DNA from: Casimicrobiaceae bacterium | GTDB lineage: Bacteria > Pseudomonadota > Gammaproteobacteria > Burkholderiales > Casimicrobiaceae | DNA length: 11,626 bases | Direction: 5' to 3' | Assembly: GCA_955652025.1 (NCBI GenBank) | Contig: CATPAO010000059.1 | Span: 1 to 11,626 of the forward strand | In this document: positions 5,593 to 11,626 of the stretch, one piece after another | Numbering within the stretch: position 1 is the first letter of the stretch | Layout of the letters: the number at the start of each line of letters is the position of its first letter | Notes under the pieces: generated by a model | Told to the model about the DNA's origin: nothing | What the model saw: only the letters and a program-made list of their open reading frames with translations | Database searches by the model: none | Position numbers and translations under genes: made by a program

Positions 5593-7554
5593 GTGTTCAC
5601 CTGGTTCGAACACCTGATCCACCCTTATCCCGACGCGCCGCCGGCGACGCCGCCGCGCAGATTCTTCGCGTTCCTGTGGGACTGCACGCGCGGCCTGCGC
5701 CGCTACATCTTCGCGATGACGCTGCTCACCGCAGTCATCGGCGCATTCGAGGCGCTGTTGTTCAGCATGATGGGTCACATCGTCGACTGGCTGGCCGCGG
5801 TCGCGCCCGCGCGCCTGTGGACGGAAGAGCGCGGCACACTGCTCTTGCTCGCGGGCGTGCTCGCCGGCAGCGTGCTGCTGGTCGTGTTGCAATCAACGCT
5901 CAAGCAACAGGCGCTCGTCGGCAACTTTCCGATGTTGCTGCGCTGGAACTTCCATCGACTGATGCTCGGGCAGAGCATGGGGTTCTACCAGGACGAGTTC
6001 GCCGGCCGCATCGCGACCAAGGTGATGCAGACCGCGCTCGCCGTGCGCGATGTCTGGATGATCCTGGCCGAGCTGCTCGTTTTCGTGATCATCTATTTCG
6101 TCACGATGCTCGCGGTCCTGGGCAGTTTCGACCTGTGGCTGCTGGTGTCGTTTTTCGTCTGGGTCGCGCTCTACGTGGCCGCGCTGTCCTACTTCGTGCC
6201 TCGATTGGGTCGCGTGGCGCGCGAACAGGCCGACGCACGCTCGCTGATGACCGGTCGTATGACCGACGCCTACACCAACATCGCCACCGTCAAGCTCTTC
6301 TCGCACGCGCGGCGCGAAGCCGGCTTTGCGCGGAGCGCGATGCAGGAGTTCCTCACGACCGTCCACGCGCAGATGCGGCTCGTCACCGGCTTCGAGATCG
6401 TCAATCACGCGCTCAGCATGGCGCTGATCGCGAGCACCGCCGGTGTGACGCTCTGGCTGTGGACGAAAGGACACGTAGGCGTGGGCGCCGTCGCCGCGGC
6501 AACCGCGATGGCGTTGCGCTTGAACGGCATCTCGCATTGGGTAATGTGGGAAATGGCCGCGCTGTTCGAGCACATCGGCACCGTGCAGGACGGCATCAAC
6601 ACGCTCGCGCGCGTGCATACGGTGGTCGATCGGCCCGATGCAAGGCCTCTCGTCGTGACCCGTGGCGAGATTCGCTTCGAGCATGTGAGCTTTTCGTATG
6701 GCGGCAAGACACGCGTCATCGATGATCTGTCGCTGACGATCCACCCCGGCGAGAAGATCGGCCTCGTCGGACGCTCCGGCGCGGGCAAGTCGACGATCGT
6801 CAACCTGCTGTTGCGCTTCTACGACACCGAAGGCGGCCGCATTCTGATCGACGGCCAGGACATCGCGCACGCGACGCAGGAAAGCCTGCGCGCGCAGATT
6901 GGCATGGTGACGCAGGACACGTCGCTGTTACATCGCTCCGTGCGCGACAACATCCTCTACGGCCGGCCCGACGCGACCGACGCCGACATGGAGGCCGCGG
7001 CGCGGCGTGCCGAAGCGGACGATTTCATTGTCGGCCTGGCGGACGCGAAAGGTCGCCGCGGCTTCGAGGCGCACGTCGGCGAACGCGGCGTCAAGCTATC
7101 GGGCGGCCAGCGCCAGCGTATCGCGATCGCGCGCGTGATGCTGAAGAACGCGCCGGTCCTGCTGCTCGACGAAGCGACAAGCGCGCTCGATTCGGAAGTC
7201 GAGGCGGCGATTCAGCAAAGTCTCTATCGCTTGATGGAAGGCAAGACCGTCGTCGCGATCGCGCATCGGCTGTCGACGATCGCTGCGATGGACCGGCTGA
7301 TCGTGCTCGACCGCGGCCGCATCGTCGAGGAAGGCGAGCACCGCACGCTGCTGGCGCAAAGCGGGCTTTACGCGCGCCTGTGGGCGCATCAAAGCGGCGG
7401 CTTCCTGGGCGAAGACGCGACCGAAGGCTCCGTCGTGGGCCTGCATGGCGACGCGAGCAACGACGAGATCGAACCCGAGTTATCCTCGCGGCGGCTCGAG
7501 CCGGCGCGCATCGGTCACGACCGGCTGACGGGCTCCGACCCGGGGATTTCGTAG
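5593..7554 (+). CDS. ABC exporter half-transporter, fused permease and ATPase (MsbA/multidrug type)
   Basis: This 653-residue protein (ten more if ATG 5563 is used) should form a dimeric exporter in the inner membrane. The permease domain spans about residues 35-330, with hydrophobic segments near 38-63, 80-102, 152-178, 181-201, 267-290 and 295-312. The ATPase domain begins near 358 (GEIRFEHVSFSYGG). It has Walker A GRSGAGKST (393-401), Q-loop Gln441, signature LSGGQ (502-506), Walker B VLLLDE (522-527, catalytic Glu527), D-loop SALD and H-loop His558 in AHRLST, so it should be catalytically competent. The last 45 residues or so form an acidic, non-conserved tail after the usual domain end. 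Substrate is unknown: lipid, drug or peptide are all possible, and nearness to the lipid genes is only weak evidence. It starts about 60 bp after the permease gene on the same strand, and is followed by a strong palindrome. Confidence 0.92.
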   Translation: MFTWFEHLIHPYPDAPPATPPRRFFAFLWDCTRGLRRYIFAMTLLTAVIGAFEALLFSMMGHIVDWLAAVAPARLWTEERGTLLLLAGVLAGSVLLVVLQSTLKQQALVGNFPMLLRWNFHRLMLGQSMGFYQDEFAGRIATKVMQTALAVRDVWMILAELLVFVIIYFVTMLAVLGSFDLWLLVSFFVWVALYVAALSYFVPRLGRVAREQADARSLMTGRMTDAYTNIATVKLFSHARREAGFARSAMQEFLTTVHAQMRLVTGFEIVNHALSMALIASTAGVTLWLWTKGHVGVGAVAAATAMALRLNGISHWVMWEMAALFEHIGTVQDGINTLARVHTVVDRPDARPLVVTRGEIRFEHVSFSYGGKTRVIDDLSLTIHPGEKIGLVGRSGAGKSTIVNLLLRFYDTEGGRILIDGQDIAHATQESLRAQIGMVTQDTSLLHRSVRDNILYGRPDATDADMEAAARRAEADDFIVGLADAKGRRGFEAHVGERGVKLSGGQRQRIAIARVMLKNAPVLLLDEATSALDSEVEAAIQQSLYRLMEGKTVVAIAHRLSTIAAMDRLIVLDRGRIVEEGEHRTLLAQSGLYARLWAHQSGGFLGEDATEGSVVGLHGDASNDEIEPELSSRRLEPARIGHDRLTGSDPGIS

Positions 7555-7565
7555 CGATCGATCAA

Positions 7566-7593
7566 TCGGGGTCGCCCGCGCGGGCGACCCCGA
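7566..7593. terminator. 28-bp perfect palindrome between convergent genes (probable bidirectional terminator)
   Basis: Two perfectly complementary 14-base arms (7566-7579 and 7580-7593) start TCGGGGTCGC and end GCGACCCCGA, with no unpaired spacer on paper. A further 7-bp pair, GATCAAT (7560-7566) and ATTGATC (7605-7611), encloses it. It sits in the 64-bp gap between the ABC transporter stop and the stop of the opposite-strand glycine-zipper gene, the right place for a shared terminator. There is no T-run on either strand, so termination efficiency is uncertain; it may act as a 3'-end stabiliser instead. Confidence 0.6.
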
Positions 7594-7618
7594 ATCGACC
7601 TCGCATTGATCAGACGCT

Positions 7619-8140
7619 TCAGATGCGCGGCTCACCGTCGCGATTGACCAGAATTGTCGCGCCCGGCGGGGCGCTCGTCTGGACGTGATGCACCATTCCG
7701 TTGAACGTATACGTGACGTCCCAGTAATCCGGCCGCGATTCGCTCGGCACGGTCGCGCAACGCTGCACATCCTGGCTGTAGACGCTCGTACCGCCGCGTC
7801 CGCGATCGACATTGGCGCCGATGGCCCCGCCGGCGACGGCACCGCCCACCGTGGCGGCATCGTTACCGCGCCCACCGCCGATCTGATGGCCGAGAATGCC
7901 GCCGATCACCGCGCCGGCGATCGCGCCGCCCACGTTGGGCGCGCCGCGATTCTCCTCGACCACTTGCTGTCGTTCAACCCAGCAACGCTGCTCGGGAGGA
8001 CCGACGACCGCATGCACCGCGACTACCTGCGCCTCGTACAGGCGTTCGTCGCCATGGCGGCGATAATCACCCTGCGCCACCCCTTGCGTGGCGACGACCA
8101 GGCCGGCAATGCCGAGCACTGTCTTGGACGTGATCTTCAT
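7619..8140 (-). CDS. Glycine-zipper 2TM envelope protein (17 kDa surface-antigen/SlyB-like family)
   Basis: This is a 173-residue exported protein. Residues 1-22 (MKITSKTVLGIAGLVVATQGVA) form a signal peptide with probable cleavage near VAQ-GD. There is no lipobox cysteine, so it is not obviously a lipoprotein, unlike SlyB. A glycine-zipper region at 71-111 contains two Gly-rich helices, GGAIAGAVIGGILGHQIGGG and, after a short polar link, VGGAVAGGAIGANV. Two cysteines flank the zipper: Cys53 in QRCWVER and Cys128 in VQRCATV. They could form a disulfide in the periplasm. The C-terminal part (about 139-173) ends VTYTFNGMVHHVQTSAPPG and looks like a small beta-domain common in this family. Role unknown; family members are linked to outer-membrane stability. 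ATG 8140 is chosen over GTG 8146 because GGAGG overlaps the latter. Confidence 0.88.
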   Translation of the reverse strand: MKITSKTVLGIAGLVVATQGVAQGDYRRHGDERLYEAQVVAVHAVVGPPEQRCWVERQQVVEENRGAPNVGGAIAGAVIGGILGHQIGGGRGNDAATVGGAVAGGAIGANVDRGRGGTSVYSQDVQRCATVPSESRPDYWDVTYTFNGMVHHVQTSAPPGATILVNRDGEPRI

Positions 8141-8145
8141 ATTCA

Positions 8146-8150
8146 CCTCC
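8146..8150 (-). promoter_or_regulatory. Strong Shine-Dalgarno fixing the glycine-zipper gene start
   Basis: On the minus strand GGAGG is followed by TGAAT and then ATG (8140), an ideal 5-base spacing. The alternative GTG at 8146 uses the last base of this site and is therefore unlikely to be the start. Confidence 0.75.
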
Positions 8151-8309
8151 GATCTCTACGTTCGGCGCGCGCGAAACCAAAAGTTCCCGCGCTGTACCGT
8201 CGGAACGGCACCAAGTTAACGCGCGTGGAGCGTTCGCGCCGTAGGACGACGGTCCAACGTCATGTCAGACACGGACGCAATCGCCGCCGAAATGAAGGTT
8301 CGGACCACG

Positions 8310-9665
8310 TTACAGCGCACGCCCCTTCGTTGCGATGACCTCCGAATAGAAGCGGGCGCTGTCCTTCGGCGTGCGCTTTTGCGTCGCAAAATCGACGTGC
8401 ACGATCCCGAAGCGCTTGGAATATCCCTGCGCCCATTCGAAATTGTCGAAGAGCGACCACACGAAGTACCCGCGCAGGTCGACGCCTTTATCCATCGCTA
8501 TGCGCAGCGCCTTGATGTGCTGGCGGAGGTAGTCGACGCGCAGCGGGTCTTCGAGACGATTGCCGTCGGCGGTCGGCGGATCGAAAAAGGCGGCGCCATT
8601 TTCTGTGACGTACATCACCGGATTTCCGTAGCGTTCCTTGACGCGCACGAGGGTGTCGGTCAGCCCCCGCTCGAACACCTCCCAGCCCGTCTCGGTATGC
8701 GTGGCCCGCTGCTGGCGCACCGGCGCGGCGTGCAACAACCAGTGGTCGGGATCGAATTGCGTGACGCTCCGCGTGTAGTAATTGACGCCGACGAAGTCGA
8801 TGGGCTGCTGGATCAGCCTGAAGTCCTCCGCGGGCCACTCGGGCCACGCATCGCCGAAGATCGCGCGAAGCTCCTCAGGATAGCGGCCGAGGAATACCGG
8901 ATCCAGATATTGCCGATTCATGTAGGCATCGGCGCGGGCCGTCGCCTCCCGGTCCGCTCGAGATTCCGACGCGGGGTACTTGGGCTCCAGGTTCACCACG
9001 ATGCCGATACGATGCTTGCCCTCGCTGCGATACGCCTGCACCGCGGCACCATGCGAACGCAGCAGATGATGCGTGGCGATCGGCGCCTCGAAGCGATTGC
9101 GGTGGCCGGGCGCGAGCACGCCGAACAGATAGCCGCCGTCGGTGACCACCCAAGGCTCGTTAAGCGTCGACCATAGCTTCACGCGGTCGTCGAGCCGCCG
9201 AAACAGAATCGCCGCGTAGTCGGCGAACCAGCCGGCGATGTCGGGATTGAGCCACCCTCCCTGGTCATCGAGCGCGGCCGGCAAGTCCCAGTGATAGAGC
9301 GTGGCCATCGGCTCGATGCCGTTCTGCAACAGCGCGTCGACCAATCGATCGTAGAAGTCCAGTCCGGCCGCATTCACCGTGCCGCGCCCGCGCGGCAGTA
9401 CGCGGCTCCACGAGATGCTGAAGCGATAGGTGTTCGTGCCGAGCTCTCGCATCAGCGCGACGTCCTCGGCGTAGCGCCGATAGTGATCGCATGCGACATC
9501 GCCGGTGTCGCCGCCGCGCACCCGGTTCGGCGTGTGCGCGAATCGCGTCCAGATGCTCGGACCGGCGCCGTCGGCCTGTGGCGAGCCTTCGATCTGATAT
9601 GCGGAGGTGGCCGTTCCCCAAAGGAAGTTCGCGGGAAATTCCATATTCTTCGACATTTTTATCAT
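8310..9665 (-). CDS. GH1 family beta-glucosidase
   Basis: This 451-residue (beta/alpha)8-barrel retaining glycosidase should release terminal beta-linked glucose (or galactose/fucose) from small glycosides. There is no signal peptide, so it is cytoplasmic. The N-terminal signature is FLWGTATSAYQIEG (14-27, Gln24). His125 in LYHWDLP and STLNEPW with Glu170 give the acid/base site. Tyr297 in NYYTRS, YVTENGAAF with Glu355 as nucleophile, and WSLFDNFEWAQGY (403-415; Trp403, Glu410, Trp411) complete the standard sugar-binding set. Length and all catalytic residues are typical, so it should be active. ATG 9665, 9656 and 9644 are all in frame; no strong ribosome site decides. It starts 19 bp after the six-hairpin gene on the same strand, so the two are probably one operon. 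The exact sugar is not readable from the sequence. Confidence 0.95.
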   Translation of the reverse strand: MIKMSKNMEFPANFLWGTATSAYQIEGSPQADGAGPSIWTRFAHTPNRVRGGDTGDVACDHYRRYAEDVALMRELGTNTYRFSISWSRVLPRGRGTVNAAGLDFYDRLVDALLQNGIEPMATLYHWDLPAALDDQGGWLNPDIAGWFADYAAILFRRLDDRVKLWSTLNEPWVVTDGGYLFGVLAPGHRNRFEAPIATHHLLRSHGAAVQAYRSEGKHRIGIVVNLEPKYPASESRADREATARADAYMNRQYLDPVFLGRYPEELRAIFGDAWPEWPAEDFRLIQQPIDFVGVNYYTRSVTQFDPDHWLLHAAPVRQQRATHTETGWEVFERGLTDTLVRVKERYGNPVMYVTENGAAFFDPPTADGNRLEDPLRVDYLRQHIKALRIAMDKGVDLRGYFVWSLFDNFEWAQGYSKRFGIVHVDFATQKRTPKDSARFYSEVIATKGRAL

Positions 9666-9684
9666 CCCGGTCGCGATAGCCCGT

Positions 9685-11626
9685 TCATTGCGTGTCGACT
9701 ACCACCTCGGCGGGGAGCTCGCGGACAAGCAACTCCTTGCCGCGCCATGCGGTCACCTTGCCGTTGACGTGCGCGATGCCCGGCGATTCCTTTCCGGGCC
9801 AGACGAATACAACGCCACCCGGCGGTAGCGTCATGTCGCGCGCAATGCGCACGATCACACGTTTGTCTTCCTTCCGCGCCGAGTATCGCAAACTCCCGTA
9901 GCGTGTGCGGAGGCCGCTCACGGCGATGCCCGGGCCGTCGAGCCAGTCCGCCGGAACGCCGGCGGCGAGCACCAGTGCGCCATCGCCCCGGCGCTCGTAC
10001 GCGAACAGATCGAGCGCGGTGCGAATGAAGTCGGACGCGACCCAGCCATGCGGCATGTCGCCGACAAAGCGCGGCTGCCTGACGTTACGACCGACGACCT
10101 CGGCCCATTGATTCCATGCCGCCGGACACCGGCCGGCAAGGAAGAACGCGAGGAGCTCCTGCGCGCGGTCGCGCCAACCCAGGCGCACGAACGTGCCGAC
10201 CGTGCGAAGCTCGTACGGCGTGTAGTCGCTCCATTCCTTGCGGCCATCGCGGCGATCGACGAACTCGCGCCAGTAACGTTCGTACGTCGGCTCGATGCCG
10301 GCCGGCGCGAGCTGATCCAGGTCACCCTCCGGAGCCAATGCGATCGCCGTCGACGTGGGATCGAAATCGCCGAGCTCGGCGGCGCCGGGAATATACGAGA
10401 TTCCGTGCGCGGCCATCGACGCGCGGAGTGACGCCGCGAGGTCCCCGCGAAATTCGTCGCGCTCGCGCGCGAGCCGATCCGCCGCCTCACGGTGACCGAG
10501 CACCGTGGCGGCATCCACTGCGGCATCGTAGCCCTTGAGCGCCCAGAAATCGTCCCAGTACGAGTGCATCGGCTTTTCCGAATATCCCTCGTGACTGATC
10601 GACGCCGGCATCAGTCCGTAGAACGCGCGACGCGCGGGGGCAAGATTCGCTTCCGTGCGTTCGGATTGGCGCAAGCGCTCGAGGTAGCGCGCCGCCGCGT
10701 CGAGCCGCGGCCACAGCGTCTCGAGCAACGCGCGATCGCCGGTGTGGCGATACACGGCCATGGCCAGAAACAGCAACTCGCCGGCGCTGTCGTTTTCGGG
10801 AACGGGATCGGCGCCGCGCTCGTCGACACAACAGGGAACTTTGCCGTTGTCGAACTGGTGCGGCGCGTACCAGCGCAAATAATCGGCCGCGACATCCGCG
10901 TGTCCAAGGCGCAACAGCGATTCCGACATCATCGCGCCGTCGCGAATCCACGAGCGCGCGTACGACCGCGTTCCGGGACGCAGCACCGGGCCGTCGCGCG
11001 TGATCAGGATATGCGCGAGCGCCGTGCGCAACGTGTCGGCGATCGGTTTGCCCGCCGCGGGAACGCGGATCGCCACGCGGTTCTGCTTCGAACGCCACGC
11101 CGCGGCGACCGCGTCCTGCTGCCGTCCCAGCCAGCTCGACGGCGACAATCCCATCAGCGTCGGACGCATCGCGGCCCCGGACAGCGGGACGACAACGCCG
11201 ACTGTGCGGCTTCCCCGTGGCGGAAGCGTCAGGCGGTAAGCGAGCGCGCCCGACGCATAGCCGGTCGGATCGTGGACCTCTTTGGCGGCCGCCCAGGTCG
11301 ATGTCGTAAAGAGTTTGGGCACGGGCCTGGCATCGAGCGGGAATGCACCCACGCGATCCGGCGGCGACAACGCGAAGACGCGGCGCGTGCCGTTCACCGA
11401 CATCGCGCCGTCGTCCCAGGTGACGTCCCAGATCGCGCTCACGCCGCCCGGCGCATTGAGAAATTGCGTCGGCGGGTTCACCTGGAACGGACGGATCGCG
11501 AGAACGAGCGTCAGCGTCACCGGCCGGCTCGTGCGATTGCGGACGTCGTAGCGCGCGATCAATTGCGACGCGGCGCGCGTGCCCGCGGCAAACGTCGTCA
11601 CGCGCATCTCCCACGCGGAACGACGC
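9685..11626 (-). CDS. Six-hairpin (alpha/alpha) glycosidase-like protein, C-terminal part (5' end off right edge)
   Basis: The frame is open to the right edge with no stop; the Met at 11607 is probably internal because six further sense codons precede it. Numbered from that Met (640 residues), 1-140 is beta-rich (ARYDVRNRTSRPVTLTLVLA at 18-37) and looks like the beta-sandwich that precedes an (alpha/alpha)6 barrel. The barrel spans about 188-540, with SWIRDGAMMSESL (219-231), NGKVPCCVDERG (254-265), ENDSAGELLFLA (271-282), SYWDDFWALKGYDAA (349-363) and GDMPHGWVASDFIR (516-529). Acidic residues Asp223, Glu271, Asp273 and Asp352-353 are candidates for catalysis. A small beta domain closes the chain (about 545-640). 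Similar proteins are often annotated 'discoidin or coagulation factor 5/8 domain' or 'six-hairpin glycosidase'; any discoidin part would lie outside. The substrate is unknown; the GH1 gene next to it suggests a glucan or glycoside. Whether it is exported cannot be judged without the N-terminus. Confidence 0.85.
   Translation of the reverse strand, partial: RRSAWEMRVTTFAAGTRAASQLIARYDVRNRTSRPVTLTLVLAIRPFQVNPPTQFLNAPGGVSAIWDVTWDDGAMSVNGTRRVFALSPPDRVGAFPLDARPVPKLFTTSTWAAAKEVHDPTGYASGALAYRLTLPPRGSRTVGVVVPLSGAAMRPTLMGLSPSSWLGRQQDAVAAAWRSKQNRVAIRVPAAGKPIADTLRTALAHILITRDGPVLRPGTRSYARSWIRDGAMMSESLLRLGHADVAADYLRWYAPHQFDNGKVPCCVDERGADPVPENDSAGELLFLAMAVYRHTGDRALLETLWPRLDAAARYLERLRQSERTEANLAPARRAFYGLMPASISHEGYSEKPMHSYWDDFWALKGYDAAVDAATVLGHREAADRLARERDEFRGDLAASLRASMAAHGISYIPGAAELGDFDPTSTAIALAPEGDLDQLAPAGIEPTYERYWREFVDRRDGRKEWSDYTPYELRTVGTFVRLGWRDRAQELLAFFLAGRCPAAWNQWAEVVGRNVRQPRFVGDMPHGWVASDFIRTALDLFAYERRGDGALVLAAGVPADWLDGPGIAVSGLRTRYGSLRYSARKEDKRVIVRIARDMTLPPGGVVFVWPGKESPGIAHVNGKVTAWRGKELLVRELPAEVVVDTQ

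Noticed and set aside
5893..6870. A 325-residue minus-strand open frame inside the ABC transporter gene
   Set aside because: His/Arg/Asp-rich antisense shadow of conserved permease and Walker A coding sequence.
8160..8187. A sigma-E-like -35 (GGAACTT on the minus strand, 8181-8187) upstream of the glycine-zipper gene
   Set aside because: No matching -10 (TCNNA type) occurs at 15-17 bases, and a transcript start from it would fall almost on the ribosome site.
8197..8225. A housekeeping-type promoter on the minus strand (TTAACT, 17 bases, TACAGC)
   Set aside because: Only 4 of 6 and 3 of 6 matches; too weak to list as a feature.
1..11626. A mobile element, prophage, CRISPR array or defence system
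   Set aside because: No transposase, integrase, direct-repeat array, tRNA or nuclease/toxin-like gene is seen; every major frame is a recognisable metabolic, transport or envelope protein.

Overview
The window is GC-rich, densely coding bacterial DNA with very short intergenic gaps. Gene content (DgkA of the E. coli type, a RutG-like permease, NfeD, glycine-zipper envelope protein) and a dispersed GGATCCCCGC-type palindrome suggest a proteobacterium. A betaproteobacterium (Burkholderiales-like) is my best guess, inferred from protein style only. I see no phage genes, insertion sequences, CRISPR arrays, rRNA or tRNA; this looks like ordinary chromosome.

Layout. (1) 1-1741, minus strand: the 5' part of nfeD (membrane serine protease, running off the left edge), preceded by solA (FAD-dependent N-methyl amino-acid oxidase). 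(2) 1742-1883: a short divergent intergenic region with a dyad at the solA start, a REP-like hairpin and a possible Pho box. (3) 1884-4153, plus strand: three overlapping genes, a PlcP/LpxH-like metallophosphoesterase, a GT4 glycosyltransferase and diacylglycerol kinase DgkA. (4) 4217-7554, plus strand: a RutG-like NCS2 nucleobase permease and a one-chain ABC exporter half-transporter, ending in a strong palindrome (7566-7593) that separates them from the convergent genes. (5) 7619-11626, minus strand: a glycine-zipper envelope protein, a GH1 beta-glucosidase and, 19 bp upstream of the latter, the C-terminal part of a six-hairpin (alpha/alpha) glycosidase-like protein that runs off the right edge.

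How they fit together. The most interesting unit is region 3. Automatic annotation would call the first gene 'UDP-2,3-diacylglucosamine diphosphatase' and see three unrelated enzymes. The first two genes instead resemble the PlcP/Agt pair of phosphate-starved rhizobia and marine bacteria, in which PlcP splits phospholipids to diacylglycerol and Agt glycosylates it to a phosphorus-free glycolipid. The third gene, dgkA, phosphorylates diacylglycerol back to phosphatidic acid. The three genes would therefore form, consume and recycle one intermediate, translated from overlapping frames. A 10/14 match to a Pho box with the right 7-4-7 spacing lies just upstream. The right-hand pair (six-hairpin protein plus GH1) looks like a saccharide-degrading operon of unknown substrate. 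Long open frames antisense to these genes are GC-driven shadows and were left out.
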